Positions 17,809 to 25,732 of a stretch of 37,123 bases of DNA are shown here, piece by piece. The translations under genes were made by a program, and so were the position numbers. The notes under the pieces are model-generated. The model was given only the letters and a program-made list of their open reading frames with translations, made no database searches and was not told the DNA's origin. The DNA is taken from positions 1-37,123 of the forward strand of contig JAYWGN010000025.1 in assembly GCA_043778255.1 (NCBI GenBank). The letters are read 5' to 3'. Each line of letters starts with the position of its first letter. The stretch's first letter is position 1. Origin of the DNA: JAYWGN01 sp043778255. GTDB lineage: Bacteria; Bacteroidota; Bacteroidia; Chitinophagales; Chitinophagaceae.

Positions 17809-18417
17809 TTACCAAAATTTCCACCATTGTTTATTTCTATTAAGAAAATATTCATTATAAATTGCTATTTGGTTTTGTTGATTTTTTATGGCTAAGTCAA
17901 TTTCACTTTCAATAAGTAAGTCATATTCATTCCAATTTTCAAAATTGACAGATGAATAACTTTTGTAAATTTTCAAAAAATTAATTAACTCAATTTCTAT
18001 TTCTTCAATTGTAATGTGTTTACAATTAATTGCTGCATCATAATTATTTTCTAGTGTATAAATGTAATCTTCTTCTTCATCTGTAAATAGTGCTTCATAC
18101 CTTAAGCGTAAAAGTTTTGATAACGTTTCATCCAAGTTAATTTGGTTGTTATTATATTGTATATATAAAAGACCAAGAAGTTGTCGACCTTTTACAAAAG
18201 GTTTTTCATAGTTTAAATATTTACTAAAAAATTGAATTAAATCATTTTTACTTTTTGTACTTAAAAGAAATAAATCAATAAAAAAAATATCTGGTTCCTT
18301 ATCAACAGTAATAATATTTTCTGCCCATTCAATTATTGCCTCCTTTTTTAGAATTCCACTAGCAAGTCCAGAACGAATTAAGTGTAAAACTTGTAATATG
18401 TTTTCAGGGTTTGTCAA
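17809..18417 (-). CDS. Hypothetical protein, helical, possibly immunity-like
   Basis: 202 residues, acidic, no signal peptide or membrane span, predicted mostly helical. Segments such as LIRSGLASGILKKEAIIEWAENII and FFIDLFLLSTKSKNDLIQFF faintly recall DUF2247-type and other polymorphic-toxin immunity proteins, but no motif is decisive and no toxin is nearby. It follows the ABC ATPase gene by 13 bp on the same strand. Its codon choice is odd for this window: Ile is mostly ATT and Leu often CTT, whereas neighbours such as the A2M gene overwhelmingly use ATA. That suggests later acquisition. Function unknown. Confidence 0.7.
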   Translation of the reverse strand: MTNPENILQVLHLIRSGLASGILKKEAIIEWAENIITVDKEPDIFFIDLFLLSTKSKNDLIQFFSKYLNYEKPFVKGRQLLGLLYIQYNNNQINLDETLSKLLRLRYEALFTDEEEDYIYTLENNYDAAINCKHITIEEIEIELINFLKIYKSYSSVNFENWNEYDLLIESEIDLAIKNQQNQIAIYNEYFLNRNKQWWKFW

Positions 18418-18430
18418 TTTTTTCAGAAAT

Positions 18431-20119
18431 TTAAGACTTATTCAATACACTTGGCATTGCAGCTATCAACTTTTTTGTATACTCATGTTGGGGAAATTGT
18501 ATAATATTTGTAGCAGTATTTGTTTCTACTATTTCGCCTTTTTGCATTACTATTATCCTATCACATAGGTATTGTACCACACTCAAATCGTGGCTTATAA
18601 ATAATAGGGTAAAGCCTATAGTTCGTTTTAAATCGTTGAGTAAATTAAGTATTTGTGCCTGCACACTTACATCAAGTGCCGATACACTCTCGTCGCATAC
18701 CATAAACTGAGGATTGGTTGCTAATGCCCTTGCAATAACAATTCGTTGCCTTTGCCCACCGCTAAATTCATGTGGGTATCGGTTATAATGTTCAGGTTTT
18801 AATTCTACTTTTTGTAGTAAGTCAAGTACTAATTGTTTTGCAGCAAGTTTGGTAGTACATATTTTATTTACCAATATGGTTTCGGCTATAGCACTACCAA
18901 TAGTAAGCCTCGGGTTAAGGCTTGAGTAAGGGTCTTGAAATACCATTTGTACAGCTTTTGTATAGGCTGCTTTTTGCAGTAAAGTAAAGGTTTTTATATT
19001 TTTATTTTGGTAATATATTTTTCCATTTGTAATGGGTTGCAATTGCAATAATGCCCTGCCAATAGTGGTTTTACCACAGCCACTTTCGCCTACAAGTCCT
19101 AATATTTCGTTGCGGTATATTGTAAAGTTTATATTATTAATGGCTGTATAACTTTCGGTTACTTTACCTATTATATTGTGTTTGGTAGGGTATTGTATGG
19201 TTACATTATTAATTTCAAACAGTGGAGTAGTGCTTGGTGCAGTGGCAGTTATTGTTGTACTGTGTTGTACAATTGCATTATTAGTTGTAGTATTCAAAAA
19301 ATCGGCCACTACTGGCAGCCGTACACCTTTGGGGTACAATGCTGGCCTACAGGCTAATAGTGCTTTTGTATAAGGGTGGTTAGGTGCTGTAAATATTTGA
19401 TGTTTAGTACCTTGCTCCACAATGCTGCCTTTGTACATTACTACTATACTATCGGCTATTTCATATACCAAACCTAAGTCGTGGCTTATAAACAATATAC
19501 TCAGGTCATTTTGTTTTTGTAATTGCTTTAGTAATTGCAATATATTTTTTTGCACCGTTACATCTAAAGCGGTGGTAGGCTCATCGCATATAAGCAACTT
19601 TGGGTTGCAACTCATTGCCATGGCTATCATTACTCGTTGCTTTTGGCCACCACTCAATTGGTGTGGATATTTATTAAATGTTTCAGTAGGTAAGGGCAAT
19701 TGCACTGCCTCAAATAGTTGTAGTACTGTTACTTTAGCTGTAGTATAATTAACAAGTTGGTGCTTTTGTATAGCTTCGGTTATTTGTTTGCCACAGGGCA
19801 TTACAGGGTTAAGCGATGTCATAGGTTCTTGAAAAACCATGGCTATGTCGTTACCTCTTATTTTTTGTATTTGCTTGGTAGTGGTTTGCAGCAAATTTAT
19901 ATTTTCATATATAATACTCCCTTTAGCATAGTTGGTATAATGTGTAGGGTGCAGTTGCAATATGCTCATGGCAGTAACTGATTTGCCGCTACCACTTTCG
20001 CCAACTATAGCTACTACTTCGCCTTTGTTTACTGTAATATTTACATCATTTACAGCATTTACAACACCATCTAATGTATTAAAATTTACTTGTAAATTAT
20101 TGATGTGTACTACTGACAA
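18431..20119 (-). CDS. Peptide-type ABC transporter, fused double ATP-binding protein
   Basis: 562 residues made of two complete ABC ATPase domains, equivalent to a fusion of DppD and DppF (GsiA/YejF-like). Domain 1: Walker A GESGSGKS at residues 40-47, Q-loop MVFQEPMTSLNP, signature LSGGQKQR, Walker B LLICDEPTTALD. Domain 2: Walker A GESGCGKT near 345, Q-loop MVFQDPYSSLNP, signature FSGGQRQR, Walker B FMVCDESVSALD (Ser where Pro-Thr is usual). Such proteins power import of di- or oligopeptides or related solutes. No permease or binding protein lies in the window, so the partners must be elsewhere. It sits 19 bp after amn on the same strand. Confidence 0.92.
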   Translation of the reverse strand: MSVVHINNLQVNFNTLDGVVNAVNDVNITVNKGEVVAIVGESGSGKSVTAMSILQLHPTHYTNYAKGSIIYENINLLQTTTKQIQKIRGNDIAMVFQEPMTSLNPVMPCGKQITEAIQKHQLVNYTTAKVTVLQLFEAVQLPLPTETFNKYPHQLSGGQKQRVMIAMAMSCNPKLLICDEPTTALDVTVQKNILQLLKQLQKQNDLSILFISHDLGLVYEIADSIVVMYKGSIVEQGTKHQIFTAPNHPYTKALLACRPALYPKGVRLPVVADFLNTTTNNAIVQHSTTITATAPSTTPLFEINNVTIQYPTKHNIIGKVTESYTAINNINFTIYRNEILGLVGESGCGKTTIGRALLQLQPITNGKIYYQNKNIKTFTLLQKAAYTKAVQMVFQDPYSSLNPRLTIGSAIAETILVNKICTTKLAAKQLVLDLLQKVELKPEHYNRYPHEFSGGQRQRIVIARALATNPQFMVCDESVSALDVSVQAQILNLLNDLKRTIGFTLLFISHDLSVVQYLCDRIIVMQKGEIVETNTATNIIQFPQHEYTKKLIAAMPSVLNKS

Positions 20120-20138
20120 AATGATTATTTACTTGTTA

Positions 20139-20909
20139 TTAAAACTTCAAATGCCTTACCGTTGCCCCATTATTAATTAACTGTTTTAGGCTATCTATAC
20201 CAATTTTTAAATGCCTATCTACATAATTTGCCGTTACTGATTTATCGCTTTCTTCGGTTTTTACACCCTCGGGTGTCATTGGTTGATCGCTTACCAAAAG
20301 CAGTGCACCAGTAGGTATGCGGTTATAAAACCCTACCGAAAATATTGTAGCAGTTTCCATATCAATGGCATAAGCCCTTACTTCTTCTAGGTATTTTTTA
20401 AACACTTCATCGTGTTCCCATACACGCCGATTGGTGGTATATACGGTACCCGTCCAATAGTCAACTTCATAATCTCTTATAGTAGTACTTATGGCTTTTT
20501 GTAAACTAAAACTGGGCAATGCTGGTACTATTGCCGGAAAGTAATCATTACTAGTACCATCGCCTCGCATTGCTGCAATAGGGAGTATAAGGTCGCCCAT
20601 TGAATGTCGTTTTTTTAAACCTCCGCATTTACCCAAAAACAAAACACCTTTAGGCTTAATAGCCGTAAGCAAATCCATTATAGTGGCTGCTGTAGGGCTT
20701 CCCATACCAAAGTTAATAATTGTAATATCCTCGGCTGTAGCACATTGCATTGGTCTATCTAAGCCTACTACAGGTACATTATTCCAATCAGCAAACATTT
20801 TAACGTAGTTACTAAAATTGGTTAACAATATATATTTACCAAACTGCTCTAAAGGCAAACCTGTATATCGTGGTAACCAATTGGCTACTATTTCTTCTTT
20901 ATTCTTCAT
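20139..20909 (-). CDS. amn: AMP nucleosidase
   Basis: 256 residues of the short Bacteroidota type. It hydrolyses AMP to adenine and ribose 5-phosphate and so helps set purine nucleotide levels. Seen: the N-terminal NWLPRYTGLPLEQFGKYILLTNF, the phosphorylase-fold nucleotide site INFGMGSPTAATIMDLL, GVLFLGKCGGLKKRHSMGDL, and IDMETATIFSVGF, where the Glu contacts ribose in this superfamily, then LLVSDQPMTPEGVKTEESD. It is the first gene of a probable amn-ABC-hypothetical transcript and is divergent from cutC across a gap of about 46-76 bp, depending on the cutC start. Confidence 0.92.
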   Translation of the reverse strand: MKNKEEIVANWLPRYTGLPLEQFGKYILLTNFSNYVKMFADWNNVPVVGLDRPMQCATAEDITIINFGMGSPTAATIMDLLTAIKPKGVLFLGKCGGLKKRHSMGDLILPIAAMRGDGTSNDYFPAIVPALPSFSLQKAISTTIRDYEVDYWTGTVYTTNRRVWEHDEVFKKYLEEVRAYAIDMETATIFSVGFYNRIPTGALLLVSDQPMTPEGVKTEESDKSVTANYVDRHLKIGIDSLKQLINNGATVRHLKF

Positions 20910-20985
20910 AAGTAAAGGTAATTAATAAATTACAAGGAATTCGGAATAACGGTTTATGTATTTTAATTTTACCGAAAATAAAATT

Positions 20986-21711
20986 ATGCTTTTAGAAATT
21001 GCTGTATCCAATATAGAAGCTGCTTTACTAGCCGAAAGTGCAGGAGCCGATAGAATAGAACTTTGCGATAATTTAGCCGAAGGCGGTACTACACCTAGCT
21101 TTGGCTATTTGCAGTATGCTATTACTACAATTAAAATTCCGGTGTTTCCTATTATAAGGCCACGTGGAGGTAACTTTAATTATACTACTGCCGAGTTTGA
21201 AACTATGTTGTTAGATATTGTAGTGTGTAAGCAGTTAGGCTACAAGGGTATAGTAACAGGTATATTACTCCCCAACGGAAATGTAGATGTAGTACGTACC
21301 AAATTATTAGTAGCTGCTGCTGCACCAATGCAAGTAACATTTCATAGAGCTTATGACCGTACCAATAATTCACAAACGGCATTGGAAGCTGTAATAGAAA
21401 CAGGTTGTACTAGAATATTGACTTCGGGCTTGTACACCAATGTAAATGCTGGCCTAGCCTCACTTGTAGCTCTTGTACTACAAGCAGGTAACCGTATTAT
21501 TATAATGCCCGGCAGTGGTGTAAGAAGTACTAATTTGGAGCAGTTAATAATAGCTACCAAAGCTACCGAGTACCATAGTAGTGCTGCTGTTGCACAGCAA
21601 AATAATATGGAATTTAAAAATGAAAATTTTGAAATAACCGATGGTATTTATAATACTGTCGCTACCACCGAAATAGAAAAACAAAAAGCAATATTAGCAA
21701 AATATAGGTAG
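20986..21711 (+). CDS. cutC: CutC family protein (copper homeostasis)
   Basis: 241 residues from the ATG at 20986. An in-frame ATG at 20956 adds ten residues, but the family normally begins at MLLEIAVSN, so 20986 is preferred. It is a TIM-barrel protein. Seen: EIAVSNIEAALLAESAGADRIELCDNLAEGGTTPS, IPVFPIIRPRGGNF, VTFHRAYDR, GCTRILTSG and IIIMPGSGV, all conserved CutC segments. CutC was linked to copper tolerance in E. coli, but its biochemical role is unsettled. The 237 bp that follow hold a weak GTAAAA/TTTTAC hairpin just past the stop. Confidence 0.95.
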   Translation: MLLEIAVSNIEAALLAESAGADRIELCDNLAEGGTTPSFGYLQYAITTIKIPVFPIIRPRGGNFNYTTAEFETMLLDIVVCKQLGYKGIVTGILLPNGNVDVVRTKLLVAAAAPMQVTFHRAYDRTNNSQTALEAVIETGCTRILTSGLYTNVNAGLASLVALVLQAGNRIIIMPGSGVRSTNLEQLIIATKATEYHSSAAVAQQNNMEFKNENFEITDGIYNTVATTEIEKQKAILAKYR

Positions 21712-21749
21712 TTGTAAAACGGTTTTATTTTACCTAAAAAAATAAAAAA

Positions 21750-21893
21750 TTACTTAGTTACATGGCTAATTATAATAAATGCTAGTACCAATAGTAATAG
21801 TATAAATTGCTTGGTAGGTTTATTTTGTGCTATAAGCATAACAAATAGTTTTGATGAGTTGGTTATAGTTTTTTCTTTTAAAAATAAAGCCAC
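21750..21893 (-). CDS. Possible 47-residue single-span peptide (doubtful)
   Basis: In the gap between cutC and the T9SS gene a minus-strand frame is open for more than 60 codons, ending at 21750. From the GTG at 21893 it would encode a peptide with a basic, hydrophilic N-half (ALFLKEKTITNSSKLF) and a hydrophobic C-half (FILLLLVLAFIIIS). It lacks an ATG at the right place and may be chance in AT-rich DNA. Apart from this the 237-bp gap shows nothing clear. Confidence 0.2.
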   Translation of the reverse strand: MALFLKEKTITNSSKLFVMLIAQNKPTKQFILLLLVLAFIIISHVTK

Positions 21894-21948
21894 TAATTTA
21901 CGTAGTGGATTTATGTTGTTTATTGTGAAAAGTTCAGCCGAGTAAATT

Positions 21949-23013
21949 TTATTGTTTTACAAATTTTTCATTAATAGTAACACCATTAGCAACTAACTTT
22001 AGGTAATACATGCCTGCTTTTAGGTTGGTTACATTTATGGTATTATCGGTAGTACCCGTTACTATGGGTAGGTTATTATTTGCCACTATTTTACCAGTTA
22101 TATCGGTAATAGTATAAGTTACAGTACCGTTTTTTGTACTGCTTACATTTACATTAAGTGTACTAGTAGCGGGGGTTGGGTATATATTATTAAGGTTAAA
22201 TGCTTTGCCATTATTTTTTATTTTCAAAGTGGCTGAGTAACTTGTAGCACCGTTAGTTTCGTTAATTTTAAGTTTGTAATAACTAATGCCGTTGCTATAA
22301 ATATCGTTATAATTATAAGTAGGGTTACCATTAGCATTTACAGTACCAACTTTATTAAATGTAATGCCATCATTACTTTTTTCAACTTCATAATTTTTAA
22401 TACCAACCTCTTGTGTTACTTTCCAATTAAGGTTAACGGTATTGTTATTAGTATTAGCTTGAAATGAAGTGAGTTTAATGGGGAGTAGTAATAATCCAGT
22501 TACTGAAAAATCATCTAATCTGTTATTTTGACCTGTACCAGTGCCACCAGACGTTACAATTGTTATGGTTACTGTACCAGTTAATCCAGTAAGAGAACCT
22601 GATGCACTTATTGCAGCAAATGAGCCATTCCCTGGAGCACCAGTTACAACATATGGAGTACTATTTACACTAACATTAACAGTAGATGGTCCAGTAGATG
22701 TTCTTCTCATTTGAAATGAAATAGAAGAAATATCAATGTTGTATCCAGTATTAACATTTAGAGTTAAGGTGTAGGTACCATTACCGTTAGAAACACTATT
22801 ACAGTATGCTCCACCAGTTGTTCCACCAAAAAAAATGTTTCCACCAGTCCAGCCAGTTGTAGTAATATTAGGGTCTATTGCAGTTGGAGGTGGATTAAAA
22901 GGGCTTGGAGCTGCTCCTGAAATTGTAGTACCAAAATCTGTACTGTAAATACTTTGTCCAAATCCAAATGTGCTAATTACTAGCACTGTAATAAGTGTAA
23001 AAATTCGTTTCAT
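21949..23013 (-). CDS. Secreted protein with type IX secretion C-terminal sorting domain
   Basis: 354 residues. Signal peptide MKRIFTLITVLVISTFGFGQ; then a Gly/Thr/Ser-rich beta-sandwich passenger (about 21-175) ending RLDDFSVTGLLLLPIKLTSF; then a fibronectin-like segment (about 180-265, VNLNWKVTQEVGIKNYEVEKS) that is very common in Bacteroidota T9SS cargo; then a type A sorting domain over the last ~75 residues (NIYPTPATSTLNVNV, TITDITGKIV, INVTNLKAGMYYLKL, EKFVKQ). The sorting domain directs export by T9SS and anchoring or release at the cell surface. The passenger has no enzyme motif. Passenger codons (AGA, TCT, GGA, CCA) look somewhat different from the rest, consistent with module exchange. 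Confidence 0.88.
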   Translation of the reverse strand: MKRIFTLITVLVISTFGFGQSIYSTDFGTTISGAAPSPFNPPPTAIDPNITTTGWTGGNIFFGGTTGGAYCNSVSNGNGTYTLTLNVNTGYNIDISSISFQMRRTSTGPSTVNVSVNSTPYVVTGAPGNGSFAAISASGSLTGLTGTVTITIVTSGGTGTGQNNRLDDFSVTGLLLLPIKLTSFQANTNNNTVNLNWKVTQEVGIKNYEVEKSNDGITFNKVGTVNANGNPTYNYNDIYSNGISYYKLKINETNGATSYSATLKIKNNGKAFNLNNIYPTPATSTLNVNVSSTKNGTVTYTITDITGKIVANNNLPIVTGTTDNTINVTNLKAGMYYLKLVANGVTINEKFVKQ

Positions 23014-23035
23014 AATTTATTATTTTAAGTTGGTG

Positions 23036-23067
23036 CAAAGATAGGTTTAACGGTGCTTCATATTCAA
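23036..23067 (-). promoter_or_regulatory. Promoter of the T9SS cargo gene
   Basis: On the minus strand TTG at 23067-23065 is followed after 21 bp by TATCTTTG at 23043-23036, an exact TAnnTTTG -7 box with correct spacing to a -33 element. The predicted start is about 15 bp ahead of the ATG at 23013. Confidence 0.6.
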
Positions 23068-23118
23068 TTTCTATATTATTTAATAGTTAACAATACTGTA
23101 TAAATATTATTGGGTACT

Positions 23119-23153
23119 TAAAAAAAAATCCCCTGCAAAAACTTTTGCAAAGG
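23119..23153 (-). terminator. Rho-independent terminator of sucD
   Basis: On the minus strand a hairpin with a TTTGCA/TGCAAA core (extended by CC/GG across a small bulge) is followed by a run of nine T. It lies about 25 bp past the sucD stop. Confidence 0.75.
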
Positions 23154-23179
23154 ATATATAGTTTAGTTAAAGAAACCGT

Positions 23180-24055
23180 TTATTTTTTCATAACTGCAGC
23201 CATTGTACTCCCAATATCGGCTGGGCTAGCTACTACATGTATGCCACAGGCTTCCATTATTTTCATTTTGGCGGCAGCCGTATCATCAGCACCACCAATT
23301 ATAGCACCTGCATGGCCCATACGTCGGCCGGGAGGGGCTGTTTGCCCTGCTATAAAGCCTACCACAGGTTTTTTATTGCCTGTACTTTTAATATATTCGG
23401 CAGCTTCGGCTTCCATTCCGCCACCTATTTCGCCTATCATTACTATTGCATCGGTATCATCATCGTTCATAAATAATTCAACGGCTTGCTTTGTAGTAGT
23501 GCCTATTATAGGGTCACCACCTATGCCTATAGCTGTACTTACACCCAAACCAGCCTTAGCTACTTGGTCGGCTGCCTCATAAGTAAGTGTACCACTTTTG
23601 CTTACTATTCCTATACGGCCCGGTACAAATATAAAGCCTGGCATTATGCCTACTTTTGCCTCGTTGGTTGTTATTACACCTGGGCAATTGGGGCCAATAA
23701 GTCGGGTATTTTTGCCTTGCAAATAATTTTTTACTTTTATCATATCGGCTGTAGGTATACCTTCGGTAATACAAACTACAAGTGCTATACCAGCATCAGC
23801 AGCTTCCATTACTGCATCGGCAGCAAATGCAGGTGGCACAAATATTATAGACACATTAGCACCAGTAGTACTTACAGCCTCTGCTACGGTATTAAATACT
23901 GGTTTATCCAAATGCAAAGTTCCACCTTTATTAGGTGTTACACCACCTACTACATTAGTACCATAAGCTATCATTTGTGTAGCATGAAAAGTACCTTCTG
24001 TACCTGTAAAGCCTTGCACCAATACCTTACTATCTTTATTAACTAATACTGACAT
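23180..24055 (-). CDS. sucD: Succinyl-CoA ligase (ADP-forming) subunit alpha
   Basis: 291 residues from the ATG at 24055. An in-frame ATG seven codons earlier gives a non-conserved extension; MSVLVNKDSKVLVQGFTGTEGTFH is the usual start. Seen: the CoA-binding Rossmann region (QGFTGTEGTFHATQM), GPNCPGVI, IGIVSKSGTLTYE, and the phospho-histidine motif GRRMGHAGAIIGG near the C-terminus. The enzyme interconverts succinyl-CoA and succinate with substrate-level ATP synthesis in the TCA cycle. The beta subunit gene sucC is not adjacent, which is common in Bacteroidota. It has its own -7 box and terminator, so it is probably monocistronic. Confidence 0.97.
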   Translation of the reverse strand: MSVLVNKDSKVLVQGFTGTEGTFHATQMIAYGTNVVGGVTPNKGGTLHLDKPVFNTVAEAVSTTGANVSIIFVPPAFAADAVMEAADAGIALVVCITEGIPTADMIKVKNYLQGKNTRLIGPNCPGVITTNEAKVGIMPGFIFVPGRIGIVSKSGTLTYEAADQVAKAGLGVSTAIGIGGDPIIGTTTKQAVELFMNDDDTDAIVMIGEIGGGMEAEAAEYIKSTGNKKPVVGFIAGQTAPPGRRMGHAGAIIGGADDTAAAKMKIMEACGIHVVASPADIGSTMAAVMKK

Positions 24056-24073
24056 ATTGTAATTTTGTTTTTG

Positions 24074-24081
24074 CAAAAGTA
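24074..24081 (-). promoter_or_regulatory. Candidate -7 box for sucD
   Basis: TACTTTTG on the minus strand matches TAnnTTTG, about 19 bp before the ATG at 24055. The -33 region is A/T-rich with no clear TTG. The position supports the downstream start codon. Confidence 0.42.
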
Positions 24082-24140
24082 AGCAAATAAATAAATTTTT
24101 ATTTTTAATTATGAATTTTTAATTTATGCATTATGGCATT

Positions 24141-24526
24141 TTACAAGTATTTAATAAAATAAATAATTTCTTGCTTTGGATTGTGGTGATTTATTGTATT
24201 ATTTTGGTTTTCATCAAAGGCATTATCAATTCTAGTATTATTTAATCTTTTTAATTGTGTGGTATTATAATCTAAAAAAAGTATGGCATCAGCACCACAT
24301 TTTTTTGCTTTTGCTATATATTGTTTCACCACTTTTTCTGTTTTTTGTATTCTAAAGTATTCTTCGCCAGCCTTGCCAATTATGGTATATTTCTTTTTTA
24401 TTAGTGTATCACTTATATATATATATCAATATTGGAAGTAGGCGTATATGTATTACCTATATAATATATGCTAGCCTTGCAGGCAAAAATTGAAATCACT
24501 ACAAATAATAACACAACTATTCTCAT
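24141..24526 (-). pseudogene. Small lipoprotein gene with a frameshift in a TA-dinucleotide tract
   Basis: From the ATG at 24526 the frame reads a lipoprotein signal (MRIVVLLFVVISIFAC, Cys16), then ASIYYIGNTYTPTSNIDIYI, and stops at TAA inside an (AT)6 tract (24415-24426). Removing one TA unit joins it exactly to SDTLIKKKYTIIGKAGEEYF..., continuing through VVKQYIAKAKKCGADAILFLDYN to the stop at 24141, giving a 127-residue product. The joined protein matches a known pattern of small Bacteroidota lipoproteins: a YYIGNTYTPT-like N-part, an IIGKA centre and a KAKKCGADAI helix. The break could be a decayed gene, reversible slippage or an assembly error. Confidence 0.72.
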
Positions 24527-24870
24527 ATTTTTTATTTACTTATTTACAAAAATGTAGCCAAATGTAAGAGGATTAAGTTAAATGTAACGTACTTGATAAA
24601 AAATTTTCAGTTAGCATTTTTCAACATTTTCTAAACTTCAATAGTATTTTAATTTTGCCCTATATGTATTTAATATCCATAACCTTAGCAAATAATACTT
24701 AGTTCAAAAGTAGTTCAATTGACTATACTTGTATTAAATCCTTTTGCCGAAAGGCAAAAAGTAATTAATTAATAGCTACCAATAGGTAGGTACTACAATA
24801 TGGCAAAGTAGCAATTGTTTTATAATGTTTATAATACCTTTATACCTTTAATACATTATATAACTAAACA
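24527..24870. other. Non-coding gap between the broken lipoprotein gene and the SusCD operon terminator
   Basis: About 340 bp of AT-rich DNA without a convincing ORF or RNA gene. It should hold the promoter of the broken lipoprotein. The only clear structure is the hairpin at 24742-24759. Confidence 0.5.
24742..24759. repeat. Hairpin TTTTGCC-GAAA-GGCAAAA
   Basis: A perfect 7-bp stem closed by a GNRA-type GAAA loop on the plus strand, followed by AGTAATT rather than a T-run, so it is not a standard terminator. Its GCC/GGC core relates it to the palindromes at 13717, 36155 and 36189. Confidence 0.5.
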
Positions 24871-24902
24871 AAAAAAAACAACCCCAGTACAGAGGTTGTT
24901 TT
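24871..24902 (-). terminator. Rho-independent terminator of the susC-susD-DUF4397 operon
   Basis: Stem AACAACC (24877-24883) pairs with GGTTGTT (24894-24900). On the minus strand the hairpin is followed by a long T-run. It lies about 25 bp past the DUF4397 gene stop. Confidence 0.85.
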
Positions 24903-24926
24903 CGTTATATTTATAACACAATATTA

Positions 24927-25694
24927 TTACCTATTGGTAATTAATGATACTAGTGGTCTTCTTATATCAGATGCTCCAGCTATGCCATTAATACCACGGC
25001 CAATTGCTGTAAACACTCTACCACCAGTAATGGCAGCAGCATAACTTATAATTGCAGTACTTGTAGGTAATGCTCCTGCAGGTCGTAAGGCAATGGTAGT
25101 ACTACCTAATGCTATTGGTGCATACATACTTGTTGCAGTGTTGTAAGCTACATTGGTAAACACTGGTGTAGTAGATGTTCCAAAATATACATCTACTGCT
25201 GGTACGCCTATAAGTCCATTATAAAATCTACAAACTGAAGTAGTATTATTTGGTGGTATGCTAGCATCAAATGCATCAGATAATGTTGCCACTTTTACAC
25301 TGCTGCTATCAGTAAACATAATAGAGTAGCGTTGCGCTGCTGCTAAATTTATAGTGCCACTATATAGTACTAATGAGTCTACATTTGTACCAATCTTTAC
25401 AAATGATACTACTATGTTTTTTGCACCAGCTGGTATATCCAAATAATCGTTGGTATTGCTACCACCTATATTGGCTCCTCCACCAGGATAACTTACTGAG
25501 TATGTAAGGTTGTAACTTACTCGTTCACCATCCACTTTTATTTGTACAGGTGGGTTTATAGCACGGGCTACCAAATAGCCAAACTTGACCTGTGCTCCAG
25601 TGCTTATTGTATTATCAATAGCCGTTACTTTATTTTTTTTACAAGCACCTATTGTTATACTAATCAATAGTGCTAGTACTAATTTATTTTTCAT
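24927..25694 (-). CDS. DUF4397 domain lipoprotein
   Basis: 255 residues. Lipoprotein signal with lipobox IGAC (Cys18) followed by KK, the usual Bacteroidota arrangement. The rest resembles DUF4397 proteins, beta-sandwich surface proteins with paired repeats: GYLVARAINPPVQIKVDGE... and CRFYNGLIGVPAVDVYFGTS, each followed by a YxxIxLGSTTIAL-type strand. No catalytic motif. It is the last gene of the SusC-SusD transcript, 38 bp after susD, which suggests an accessory surface or binding role for the same uptake system. The role is inference from position. Confidence 0.82.
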   Translation of the reverse strand: MKNKLVLALLISITIGACKKNKVTAIDNTISTGAQVKFGYLVARAINPPVQIKVDGERVSYNLTYSVSYPGGGANIGGSNTNDYLDIPAGAKNIVVSFVKIGTNVDSLVLYSGTINLAAAQRYSIMFTDSSSVKVATLSDAFDASIPPNNTTSVCRFYNGLIGVPAVDVYFGTSTTPVFTNVAYNTATSMYAPIALGSTTIALRPAGALPTSTAIISYAAAITGGRVFTAIGRGINGIAGASDIRRPLVSLITNR

Positions 25695-25732
25695 GTATTT
25701 ATTTTGTTTGTCTTTATATTGTTATCAGTTTA

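Noticed and set aside
18431..20119. Two separate ABC ATPase genes
   Set aside because: A single uninterrupted frame contains both ATPase domains; this fused form is known in GsiA/YejF-type proteins.
23486..24046. 186-codon plus-strand frame antisense to sucD, rich in Tyr/Cys/Thr
   Set aside because: Composition is that of reverse-complemented sucD codons; no family match, and sucD is certain.
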